Below are positions 1 through 6,535 of a DNA stretch of 14,417 nt, piece after piece. Made by a program: the position numbers and the translations under genes. The DNA comes from Hellea sp964472905 (GTDB lineage Bacteria; Pseudomonadota; Alphaproteobacteria; Caulobacterales; Maricaulaceae). The stretch is from contig CAYYMI010000059.1 in assembly GCA_964472905.1 (NCBI GenBank), positions 1-14,417 of the forward strand. Direction: 5' to 3'. Position 1 is the stretch's first letter; each line of letters starts with the position of its first letter. The notes beneath the pieces were generated by a model. The model did no database searches, was not told where the DNA came from, and was given only the letters and a program-made list of their open reading frames with translations.

Positions 1-863
1 GTGACGCGCTTACAGGCTTGTTCTAATGAACGTTGTCCAACACCGATCAGGCGCATACAATGATGCATACGGCCCGGCCCAAGGCGGCCTTGTGCAATCT
101 CAAAGCCGCGACTTTCGCCGAGTAAAACATTTTCATAAGGCACACGCACATTCTCGAACACGATCTCTGCATGGCCGATCGGCGCGTCGTCATAGCCAAG
201 GGTTGTTAAGGGCCGTATCAGCGACACACCTGCTGTGTCTTTGGGGACAAGCACTTGGGTTTGTTGTTTATGACGGCTGGGATTTTCGGGGTCTGATTTA
301 CCCATGACAATAAAGATTTTACTGCGCTCATACATAGCCCCCGTAATGAACCATTTTCGGCCATTTAAAACCCACTCATCACCCTCACGAACAATACTCA
401 GTTCGACATTTGTCGCATCCGAAGATGCCACTTGCGGTTCGGTCATGGCGTAACAGGACTTAATCTCGCCAGCCAGTAATGGTTTCAGCCATTTATCCTG
501 CTGCGCTTTGGTGGCGTATTTCATGAAGACTTCCATATTGCCTGTGTCCGGGGCATTGCAATTAAAGACTTCGGGCGACCAGATGACGCGGCCCATTAAT
601 TCAGCAAGCGGGGCATAATCATAATTGCTCAGCCCGCCATGATCGCAATATTGCGAATATTCTTCGGGCACAAACAGGTTCCATAATCCTGCCGCCTTGG
701 CTTTTTCTTTGAGCTCGTCCATAAGAGGCAGAGGTGCAAAGCGGTTTTCAGCAGCATGTAATTCTTGCGCATAGGCTTTTTCATTCGGATAAATATGCTC
801 ATCCATGAAAGTAGTGAGCTTTGTGTATAGACCCTGTGATTTTTCTGAAAACTGAGAATTCAT
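1..863 (-). CDS. Acyl-CoA dehydrogenase, ACAD10/11-like (3' end beyond window)
   Basis: The reading frame opens with ATG at 863-861 and stays open for 287 codons to the left edge, so the C-terminal third or so is missing. An AAGG ribosome-binding site lies a few bases upstream. The visible part matches the FAD-dependent acyl-CoA dehydrogenase fold: an N-terminal helical domain, then CNAPDTGNMEV at residues 102-112, YAMTEPQVASSDATN at 138-152 (flavin and substrate loop), NGRKWFITGA at 167-176 and GPGRMHHCMRLIG at 262-274. The APDTGNME and GPGRxHHCMR signatures point to the ACAD10/11 branch rather than short- or medium-chain enzymes. The expected role is alpha,beta-dehydrogenation of a CoA ester. 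In some pathways this branch processes 4-hydroxyacyl or 4-phosphoacyl-CoA, but no kinase partner is visible here. The gene follows the enoyl-CoA hydratase gene on the same strand after about 60 bases and is probably co-transcribed. Family call firm, substrate unknown. Confidence 0.93.
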   Translation of the reverse strand, partial: MNSQFSEKSQGLYTKLTTFMDEHIYPNEKAYAQELHAAENRFAPLPLMDELKEKAKAAGLWNLFVPEEYSQYCDHGGLSNYDYAPLAELMGRVIWSPEVFNCNAPDTGNMEVFMKYATKAQQDKWLKPLLAGEIKSCYAMTEPQVASSDATNVELSIVREGDEWVLNGRKWFITGAMYERSKIFIVMGKSDPENPSRHKQQTQVLVPKDTAGVSLIRPLTTLGYDDAPIGHAEIVFENVRVPYENVLLGESRGFEIAQGRLGPGRMHHCMRLIGVGQRSLEQACKRV

Positions 864-880
864 TTTCTTACCTTTTACTA

Positions 881-896
881 CTAATTCACAAATTAG
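881..896. repeat. Short perfect inverted repeat (6-bp arms) between hydratase and ACAD genes
   Basis: CTAATT-CACA-AATTAG is a perfect 6-bp inverted repeat around a 4-base centre. It lies in the 62-base gap between the hydratase stop and the ACAD start, just upstream of the ACAD ribosome-binding site. It could be a small operator or a weak hairpin affecting ACAD translation. It lacks a GC-rich stem and U tract, so it is not a convincing terminator. Its short arms leave chance occurrence open. Confidence 0.35.
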
Positions 897-925
897 ATTT
901 GACCCTTAAGACGAGCAGAAATGTA

Positions 926-1735
926 TCATTTGCCTTGAAATTTAGGTGGGCGTTTTTCCGTAAATGCGTTTAACCCTTCAGCCATATCGGCTGACCGCAG
1001 ATGTTTTCGAAAATAAAGCTGTTCGTGCCGAAGGGCATCTTCTACAGATTGCCCGTGTGTTTGATTGGCGACGGCTTTCATGCGGCTTAGGGCGAGAGGG
1101 CTTTTTGCGCTCACATGATCTGCTAAAGCTTGCGTTGCGTCAGTAAGCTGTTCATGGGCGACAACCTCATTCACAAATCCGTAGTCTTGCATCTCTTGGG
1201 CTGAAAGCGTCTTACCTGTGAATAATAGGTATTTTGCGATATGAAGCGGTATGATACGCGGTAAAACTGCGGCACCACCCGCGCCAGGAAAAACGCCAAA
1301 ATTGGCATGGGCATCACCGATTTTTGCTTTTTCCGATGCCACTATCAGATCACAACACATGGCCATTTCCAAGCCGCCAGCCATTGTATATCCATTAAGG
1401 GACGCAATCGTAGGCTTTGGAAAATTTCGAAGCATTGAAAACACGTCATAGACACGATCATAAAAGTCAGGTTCGCCAGCAGGTTGGGGGGGCGCATCTG
1501 TTGTCGATTTTAAATCAGCCCCGGCGCAAAACGCTCGGCCTGTGCCTGTAATGACGATGCAGCGGATAGTGTCATCATTTTGTGTGGATTGAAGGAACTC
1601 TTTTAAACCATTTATAATTTGGTCATTAAGCGCATTCATGTCTTCTGGGCGCTTTAATATGAACCAAGCGCTTGAATTTGTAGTTTTTGATATAAAATCC
1701 GTCACTTGCGTTCCTGTGCTATGCTTTATGGACAT
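926..1735 (-). CDS. Enoyl-CoA hydratase/isomerase family protein (crotonase fold)
   Basis: A 269-residue protein if translation starts at ATG 1735-1733. A longer GTG start at 1789 would place the start codon inside the presumed promoter and lacks a ribosome-binding site, so the ATG is preferred. Crotonase features are clear: the NTP-like start FILKRPEDMNAL (25-36), the oxyanion-hole loop GTGRAFCAGADLKS (64-77) and the second CoA/active-site segment SLNGYTMAGGLEMAM (112-126), with Glu123 at the position of Glu144 of rat crotonase. The second catalytic glutamate of classical hydratases (Glu164) is replaced: the loop reads GDAHANFGVFPGAG (140-153), putting His143 there. Hydration, isomerisation or another crotonase reaction is therefore possible. 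In context it could supply the hydration step missing from the beta-oxidation operon at 6536-13794, or act with the downstream ACAD. Family call strong, exact reaction uncertain. Confidence 0.9.
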   Translation of the reverse strand: MSIKHSTGTQVTDFISKTTNSSAWFILKRPEDMNALNDQIINGLKEFLQSTQNDDTIRCIVITGTGRAFCAGADLKSTTDAPPQPAGEPDFYDRVYDVFSMLRNFPKPTIASLNGYTMAGGLEMAMCCDLIVASEKAKIGDAHANFGVFPGAGGAAVLPRIIPLHIAKYLLFTGKTLSAQEMQDYGFVNEVVAHEQLTDATQALADHVSAKSPLALSRMKAVANQTHGQSVEDALRHEQLYFRKHLRSADMAEGLNAFTEKRPPKFQGK

Positions 1736-1752
1736 GGCGTATAAATTGAGCC

Positions 1753-1782
1753 TTGAATAATAGTACCATATAGGACTATTAT
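1753..1782 (+). promoter_or_regulatory. Candidate promoter for the plus-strand operon
   Basis: TTGAAT (1753-1758) and TATTAT (1777-1782) are separated by 18 bases and resemble sigma-70 -35 and -10 boxes (4/6 and 5/6 matches). Transcription would start near 1789, leaving a leader of about 70 bases before the preferred ATG at 1861. On the opposite strand, GTGACA (1789-1784) and TACTAT (1765-1760) with 18 bases between them could serve the hydratase gene, so the two promoters would face each other across the same DNA. This is a judgement by eye from consensus matches. Confidence 0.4.
1757..1782. promoter_or_regulatory. 26-bp near-palindromic operator candidate in divergent promoter region
   Basis: ATAATAGT (1757-1764) and ACTATTAT (1775-1782) are perfect inverted 8-bp arms around a 10-base centre that is itself partly symmetric. 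Overall 11 of 13 base pairs of the 26-bp element obey dyad symmetry. It lies between the divergently transcribed hydratase and iron-ADH genes and overlaps the predicted -10 elements of both strands, the usual position for a repressor of the TetR, MarR or GntR type. A second shorter inverted repeat, CACTA-GCT-TAGTG (1787-1799), follows immediately. No regulator gene is in the window. Confidence 0.5.
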
Positions 1783-1860
1783 GTGTCACTAGCTTAGTGT
1801 CGTGAACAGCAAGTTTTTATGTGCGTTAAATTCTTGGTAACAACCAGTGAGGAAAGAGGC

Positions 1861-3033
1861 ATGACTAATTCAGGACATATAATTTTTGGTCAGACGGACG
1901 AAGTCATATTTGGGAAACCAGCTGCCGAAGCTGTCGATGGTGTTGCGTCTAGATTGGGGGCCTCACGAATTTTTCTGATGGTCAGCGGAAGCCTAAATAA
2001 GAACACTGATGAAATAGATAAAATAAGATCTGCACTGGGTGAACGATATGTCGGAACTTTTGACTCCATGCCGGCTCATACGCCTCGTTTATCTGTGATT
2101 GAGGCGAGTGAGCAGGCGCGCGAGGCAGGGGCTGATTTGATTGTAACTGTTGGAGGAGGTTCGATAACGGACGGGGCTAAGGCCGCGCAGCTTTGCCTTG
2201 CAAATGATGTTCGTACGGCAGAGGGCATGGATATGTTTCGGCTTGTTACTGGCGAGGACGGAAATTTCACGCCGCCAGTTATCAAACCTCCTCAGGTTAG
2301 ACAAGTGAGTGTGCCTACCACTTTGTCGGGTGGTGATTTCACACTTCTTTGCGGGATCACCGACGGGCGTACGAAAACGAAAGAACTCTATCGCCATCCC
2401 TATATGGTGCCGCAAGCTGTCATACTGGATCCGGCTATAACAGTTCACACACCGGAATGGCTTTGGTTGTCAACGGGTATTCGGGCCGTGGATAACTGTG
2501 TTGAAGGCGTGTCATCATTAGCGTCGAACGCGTTTGGTGATGCCCAGGGTTTGCAAGGTATCAGATTGTTTAGTGAGGAATTGCTCAAAGTAAAATCGGA
2601 TCCAAGCAATCTTGATGCGCGGCTTGGCTGTCAAATGGCTACGTGGTTGTCAACTGGGCCTTATGCGTCTGGGGCGCCAATGGGAGCGAGTCATGCGATT
2701 GGATATGTTTTAGGGTCGATGTATGGTGTTCCTCACGGACATACATCATGCGTGATGTTGCCCTCTGTCATGCGCTGGAACAAACAGGCAAATGCCGAGC
2801 AACAGCAAAAAGTTGCCGCGGCAATGGGGCGCCCCGGGGAAGATGCCGGAGATTTATTAGAGGAACTTATTTCTAACCTTGGATTACCCGGAACTTTAGC
2901 CGAAGTGGGCATTGGGCCTGATAAGTTTGAAATAATTGCTGAGGCGTCAATGCCTATCCCGTGGATACCTCATAATCCGCGGCCCATTACCAACGCGTCA
3001 CAAATCATGGAAATATTGAGAATGGCGGCCTAA
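1861..3033 (+). CDS. Iron-containing alcohol dehydrogenase family protein with altered metal site
   Basis: A 390-residue protein from ATG 1861, chosen because AGGAAAGAGG lies directly upstream; the in-frame ATG at 1819 has no such signal. The group III (iron-dependent) alcohol dehydrogenase fold is shown by the nucleotide-binding GGGSITD (98-104), PTTLSGGDFT (152-161) and PHG (291-293). These enzymes reduce aldehydes, ketones or maleylacetate with NAD(P)H. In E. coli FucO the metal ligands are Asp196, His200, His263 and His277. Here the first two positions read Arg208 and Asn212 within GIRAVDNCVEG, while His278 and His292 remain and the auxiliary His267 equivalent is Tyr282. The protein is thus unlikely to bind iron or zinc in the classical way and recalls maleylacetate-reductase-like members that work without metal. 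It is first in a six-gene plus-strand operon rich in glutathione enzymes, suggesting reduction of a carbonyl intermediate there. Substrate unknown. Confidence 0.88.
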   Translation: MTNSGHIIFGQTDEVIFGKPAAEAVDGVASRLGASRIFLMVSGSLNKNTDEIDKIRSALGERYVGTFDSMPAHTPRLSVIEASEQAREAGADLIVTVGGGSITDGAKAAQLCLANDVRTAEGMDMFRLVTGEDGNFTPPVIKPPQVRQVSVPTTLSGGDFTLLCGITDGRTKTKELYRHPYMVPQAVILDPAITVHTPEWLWLSTGIRAVDNCVEGVSSLASNAFGDAQGLQGIRLFSEELLKVKSDPSNLDARLGCQMATWLSTGPYASGAPMGASHAIGYVLGSMYGVPHGHTSCVMLPSVMRWNKQANAEQQQKVAAAMGRPGEDAGDLLEELISNLGLPGTLAEVGIGPDKFEIIAEASMPIPWIPHNPRPITNASQIMEILRMAA

Positions 3034-3085
3034 TGATAAACCAAATCCCGTACATAAGTTGTGCGTTAAAGTCGGAGCGATTGAT

Positions 3086-3871
3086 TTGAACCAACAGGAA
3101 AATTACACTCCGCCCAAAGTTTGGAAATGGGAACCTCAAGACGGGGTGTTTGGTAACATCAATAGGCCCATTGCCGGGTCGACCTATGAGAAAAAACTTC
3201 CGGTTGGTGAGCACCCAATCCAAGTTTATTCCTCTGGCACAGCAAATAGTCTAAAAGTATCGATTATGCTGGAGGAGCTTTTGGCGCTGGGTAAGACAGG
3301 GGCTAAATATAATAAGCATATCATCAATATTTTTGAAGGGGATCAATTTGGAAGTGGATTTACAGAGATAAATCCAAATTCAAAAATCCCGGCAATTGTA
3401 GATCATAGCACATCGCCGCCGACCCGCGTGTTTGAATCTGGCGCTATCTTACTTTATCTAGCAATGAAATTTGATGTATTCTTGCCTAATGATTTATCCG
3501 CGCAGGCTGAATGCCTGTCTTGGTTGTTTTGGCAAGTCGGAAGCGCACCTTACCTTGGCGGTGGATTTGGACATTTCTATAGATATGCCCCTGTAAAACT
3601 AGAATATCCAATCAACCGTTTTACGATGGAAGTTAAACGTCAGCTCGACCTTTTAGATAAGCATTTTGCCAAACATGAATATCTTTGCGGGGCCGAATAT
3701 ACAATCGCTGATATGTCTCTTTGGCCTTGGATGTATGCGCTTATTTTTGAAGACGGGTATGGCGGGTCTGAATTTTTGGATGTCAATTCTTATGGTCATT
3801 TGGGACGCTGGACGCTTCAAGTCAACGAACGTGAATCCGCTAAAATAGGTTATGCCCAGCGTATAGGTTGA
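3086..3871 (+). CDS. Nu-class glutathione S-transferase, YghU-like, short C-terminus (copy 1)
   Basis: About 261 residues from TTG 3086, which has GGAG at 3074-3077 with an 8-base spacer; starting there also aligns the N-terminus with E. coli YghU and the second copy. The YghU signature is unmistakable: NINRP (24-28), KKLPVGEHP (36-44), SIMLEELLALG (59-69), INPNSKIPA (95-103), FESGAILLYLA (116-126), GGGFGHFY (158-165) and EYTIADMSLWPW (204-215). YghU and YfcG bind two glutathiones and act as disulfide reductases; a Novosphingobium relative is a glutathione lyase in beta-aryl-ether breakdown. By eye the protein is about two-thirds identical to the copy at 4603-5460. It differs in the glutathione-contacting loop (TANS instead of TPNG, 52-55) and ends about 25 residues earlier, lacking the conserved GRIVN...ERHD tail. 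This may mean altered function. Cytoplasmic; no signal peptide. Confidence 0.92.
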   Translation: MNQQENYTPPKVWKWEPQDGVFGNINRPIAGSTYEKKLPVGEHPIQVYSSGTANSLKVSIMLEELLALGKTGAKYNKHIINIFEGDQFGSGFTEINPNSKIPAIVDHSTSPPTRVFESGAILLYLAMKFDVFLPNDLSAQAECLSWLFWQVGSAPYLGGGFGHFYRYAPVKLEYPINRFTMEVKRQLDLLDKHFAKHEYLCGAEYTIADMSLWPWMYALIFEDGYGGSEFLDVNSYGHLGRWTLQVNERESAKIGYAQRIG

Positions 3872-3929
3872 GATTTCCAAGATAAAGAAAAATCGAATTA
3901 TGGATTAGATCGATGTTAAGGAAAAATAA

Positions 3930-4559
3930 GTGAAGTTCTATAATTGGTCAGGATCACCAAGCCCACGTCGCGCGCGAATGTTTATCGCTGAAAAAGGTAT
4001 TGAGATAGAGACAATACAAATTAATTTGGCAGAACGTGAACAGTTCTCGCCTGAATTTTTAGTTCTTAATCCACGGGCAACAGCACCAGTTTTAGTGACT
4101 GAAAATGGATTTGCACTGACAGAAAATATTGGGATTGCGGCCTATTTAGAGGATAAATACCCAAACCCGCCACTTATGGGAAAAAGTGCGCAAGAAAAAG
4201 GGGCTGTATTAATGTGGAATGCGATTTGCGAAACGCAAGGGTTTTTAGTACTTGGTGATTATTTTAGGAATATGAATCCAGGGCACAAAGGGCGCGCAGT
4301 CACGGGTACGACATCATTTGAGCAAATCCCAGAACTGGCCGAACGCTCACGTCACCGTGCGGATTTGTTCTTCCATACACTCGAAGAACAACTTTCTAAA
4401 ACAGAATACTTGGCATCAGATAAATTTACTCTGGCCGATATTACTGGCTTTGTTGTTTGTGAATTTGCGCGGCTAATTAAAATTTCTATCCCGGAAGACT
4501 GCGTTAAGACGCAAGCTTGGTATGACCGAATTGTGACACGACCAAGCGCGCAGGTTTGA
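3930..4559 (+). CDS. Glutathione S-transferase family protein
   Basis: A 209-residue protein starting with GTG 3930, preceded by AAGGA with about 8 bases of spacing. The N-terminal thioredoxin-like domain (about 1-80) contains SGSPSPRRARMFIAEKGI (7-24), a start typical of bacterial GSTs that use a serine near the first strand, the cis-proline motif TAPVLV with Pro53, and the glutathione-binding turn LTENIGIAAYLEDKYP (63-78), where Asn66 stands in for the usual Ser. The all-helical C-terminal domain contains FTLADITG with the structural Asp. Length is normal for the family. It probably conjugates glutathione to an electrophile, or removes it. It sits between two YghU-like Nu-class genes and is not closely related to them, so the operon offers two types of GST chemistry, for example attachment and removal of glutathione. 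Family certain, substrate unknown. Confidence 0.92.
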   Translation: MKFYNWSGSPSPRRARMFIAEKGIEIETIQINLAEREQFSPEFLVLNPRATAPVLVTENGFALTENIGIAAYLEDKYPNPPLMGKSAQEKGAVLMWNAICETQGFLVLGDYFRNMNPGHKGRAVTGTTSFEQIPELAERSRHRADLFFHTLEEQLSKTEYLASDKFTLADITGFVVCEFARLIKISIPEDCVKTQAWYDRIVTRPSAQV

Positions 4560-4602
4560 GTGTCTAATGCGAAATCTAATATTATAAAAAAAGGAAATGA
4601 CT

Positions 4603-5460
4603 GTGACTGAATCTTCAGAATATATCCCTCCGAAAGTTTGGACGTTTGACGTCGAGAGCGGCGGAGCATGGGCTAAGACCAACCGCCCAACCTCTGGCGC
4701 TACTCACGAAAAAAAACTTCCTGTAGGAAAACATCCCTTGCAACTCTACTCAAAGGGTACGCCTAACGGCAATAAAGTCACCATCATGCTGGAGGAGTTA
4801 TTGGCCTTGGGCCATGAGGACGCTGAATATGATGCCCATATGATAGAGATTTTGAACGGCGATCAATTTGGCAGCGGGTTTGTTGATATTAATCCCAACT
4901 CGAAAATTCCTGCGCTTATGGATCATAGTACAACGCCGCCAACACGTGTTTTTGAGTCCGGCGCGATATTGCTCTATCTGGCAAAAAAGTTTGGTGCGTT
5001 TTTTCCGACTGATCCGTCGGCTCAAGCCGAATGCTTGTCTTGGCTTTTCTGGCAAGTGGGAACGGCCGCTTATCTTGGCGGTGGGTTCGGACATTTCTAT
5101 AAATATGCACCTGTTAAGTATGAGTACCCGATTAACCGATATACAATGGAGGTTAAGCGCCAACTCGATGTGCTTGACAAATGCCTTGCAGAGAACACCT
5201 ATATTTGTGGCAATAACTATACAATTGCCGACATGGCTATCTGGCCATGGTTCTTTGCGCTCGTTTTAAAAAATGGCTATAATGCAACAGAGTTCTTGGG
5301 CGTTAAATCCTATACGCATGTGGTGAGATGGGCGGAATTAATTGAAAAACGGGAGGCGGCGCGACGCGGGCGCATTGTGAATACAACATCCGGCGCTGAG
5401 AATGAGCACTTAATTGAACGTCATGACGGTAGCGACTTTGATGCCAAAGACTTAAGCTAA
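4603..5460 (+). CDS. yghU: Nu-class glutathione S-transferase, YghU-like, full length (copy 2)
   Basis: The preferred start is GTG 4603: AAGGAA (4591-4596) is 6 bases upstream, whereas it would touch the in-frame ATG at 4597. The resulting 285 residues match the length and N-terminus of E. coli YghU (288). Conserved blocks include NRP (27-29), KKLPVGKHPLQLYS (37-50), the glutathione loop GTPNG (52-56), VTIMLEELLALG (59-70), INPNSKIPA (96-104), RVFESGAILLYLA (115-127), GGGFGHFY (159-166), YTIADMAIWPW (206-216) and the C-terminal RGRIVN...HLIERHD (255-274). The family uses reduced glutathione, two molecules per active site, to reduce disulfides or to remove glutathione from conjugates. It lies 43 bases after the GST gene and 48 before the ABM gene. 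Because all active-site segments are intact, this is the copy most likely to have canonical activity; the symbol is by homology. Confidence 0.93.
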   Translation: MTESSEYIPPKVWTFDVESGGAWAKTNRPTSGATHEKKLPVGKHPLQLYSKGTPNGNKVTIMLEELLALGHEDAEYDAHMIEILNGDQFGSGFVDINPNSKIPALMDHSTTPPTRVFESGAILLYLAKKFGAFFPTDPSAQAECLSWLFWQVGTAAYLGGGFGHFYKYAPVKYEYPINRYTMEVKRQLDVLDKCLAENTYICGNNYTIADMAIWPWFFALVLKNGYNATEFLGVKSYTHVVRWAELIEKREAARRGRIVNTTSGAENEHLIERHDGSDFDAKDLS

Positions 5461-5508
5461 TTTATCAGGTGGGTTTCAGTTTTGAATAATCTATTTTCGG
5501 AGGAATAA

Positions 5509-5796
5509 ATGTCTATTGTTGTAATTGTTACATTCAAGGCCGCTGAAGGTCGATATAATGATCTTAAACAAATAATCCAAACCATTTTGCCGACCACGGA
5601 AGAACGAGAAGGATGTGAACTCTTACGCTCCGCCGGAGATACTGAAACGGGTGTATTTACAATATACGAAATTTGGGAAGACGCCGAGAGCCACAAAGCG
5701 TACCGAGAATGGAGTAGTCAAAACCGTGATCCAGCACCTTTGATAGCTCTGTTACGCGAACCACCAGGCTCTCAGACCTTGGAACATATTTACTAA
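5509..5796 (+). CDS. ABM-domain (antibiotic biosynthesis monooxygenase-like) small protein
   Basis: A 95-residue protein with a strong GGAGG ribosome-binding site six bases before ATG 5509. The pattern fits the dimeric ferredoxin-like ABM fold (Pfam PF03992): an initial beta strand IVVIVTFKAAEGR (3-15), an amphipathic helix LKQIIQTILP, the EREGCELLRS strand around residues 32-41, then VFTIYEIWEDAESHKAYREW, in which the (Y/E)-E-x-W motif is characteristic. Members include YgiN-type quinol monooxygenases, heme-degrading and cofactor-free oxygenases, and some with no known activity. Within this thiol-enzyme operon a role in oxidising or detoxifying a quinol or aromatic intermediate is plausible but not shown by the sequence. 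Fold assignment good, function open. Confidence 0.8.
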   Translation: MSIVVIVTFKAAEGRYNDLKQIIQTILPTTEEREGCELLRSAGDTETGVFTIYEIWEDAESHKAYREWSSQNRDPAPLIALLREPPGSQTLEHIY

Positions 5797-5861
5797 ATGA
5801 ATTGCTGTAACCCATCTATGTCCGTCGTTGAATTGCCGGATTTCGTATTGAAAGTTGAGAG

Positions 5862-6506
5862 ATGCCGAAGTTAAAAATCGATATTGTTTCTGATGTGGTA
5901 TGCCCATGGTGTATCATTGGCTACCAGTCTCTAACCGCAGCTATTTCTAAAGGCGGTTTGGAAGATGAGGTAGAATTAAATTGGCGGCCTTTCGAGCTTA
6001 ATCCCGATATGCCAGAGGCGGGTAAATCATACATTGATTACGGGCGGGATAAATATGGACGAAGCCCCGAACAAGCTATAGCCGGGCTTAGTCGTGTCGT
6101 AGAGAGTGCCGCCGCGGTCGGTTATAAAGTGGATTTTCCAGAAGAACCTAGAATCTATAATACTTTTAATGCGCACCGATTATTGCACTGGGCAAAAGAG
6201 GCCGGTTTGCAAACAGAGCTCAAACTAGCGTTTTTTAGTTTATTCTTTCAGGAACAGGGAAGCTTTAGCAATGAAGCTGACTTATTGAAATGTGTTGAAA
6301 AAGTAGGTTTAGATAAAGAACGCGCTAGAGAAATTTTACGGTCAAATGAATATGAAAGCGATGTAAAAAGTGGATTAAAATTCGCATACCAAAATGGCAT
6401 TCAAAGCGTGCCTACATATATATTTGATGAACAATATGTCGTAACAGGTGGCCAACCGATAGACACATTTGTGCAAGTGCTAAATCAAGTTCGCCAAAAG
6501 GACTGA
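5862..6506 (+). CDS. DsbA family oxidoreductase, FrnE-like (cytoplasmic)
   Basis: A 214-residue protein. The start at ATG 5862 is forced by an in-frame stop at 5856-5858; only GAGAG precedes it, so translation initiation may be weak. The FrnE/DsbA (PF01323) fold is shown by IDIVSDVVCPWCIIG (6-20) with the redox pair Cys14 and Cys17, the segment NWRPFELNPDMP (40-51), the helical insertion around 70-170, and the cis-proline segment QSVPTYIF (181-188) with Pro184. There is no signal peptide, so unlike periplasmic DsbA it should act in the cytoplasm as a thiol-disulfide oxidoreductase or as a relative of the kappa-class GST/2-hydroxychromene-2-carboxylate isomerase group. It is the last gene of the plus-strand operon and ends 29 bases from the converging racemase gene. 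Presence of the CPWC pair favours redox over isomerase chemistry. Confidence 0.9.
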   Translation: MPKLKIDIVSDVVCPWCIIGYQSLTAAISKGGLEDEVELNWRPFELNPDMPEAGKSYIDYGRDKYGRSPEQAIAGLSRVVESAAAVGYKVDFPEEPRIYNTFNAHRLLHWAKEAGLQTELKLAFFSLFFQEQGSFSNEADLLKCVEKVGLDKERAREILRSNEYESDVKSGLKFAYQNGIQSVPTYIFDEQYVVTGGQPIDTFVQVLNQVRQKD

Positions 6507-6535
6507 GATTGAATGAGATGTAGACTCACGCAAGG

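Noticed and set aside
26..307. Open frame of 93 codons on the plus strand near the left edge.
   Set aside because: It is the antisense shadow of the partial ACAD gene, whose minus-strand frame is open throughout with clear family motifs.
1736..1789. GTG 1789 as the start of the enoyl-CoA hydratase gene.
   Set aside because: The extra 18 residues are not crotonase-like, there is no ribosome-binding site, and it would put the palindromic promoter region inside the gene.
1819..3069. The 11-mer TGTGCGTTAAA occurs at about 1820 and again at about 3060, each shortly before a gene start.
   Set aside because: Repeated 11-mers are expected by chance in 14 kb, flanking bases differ, and no further copies were seen at other starts.
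6507..6535. Possible bidirectional terminator between the converging FrnE-like and racemase genes.
   Set aside because: Only a 4-bp TGAG/CTCA pairing is present, with no GC-rich stem or U tract.
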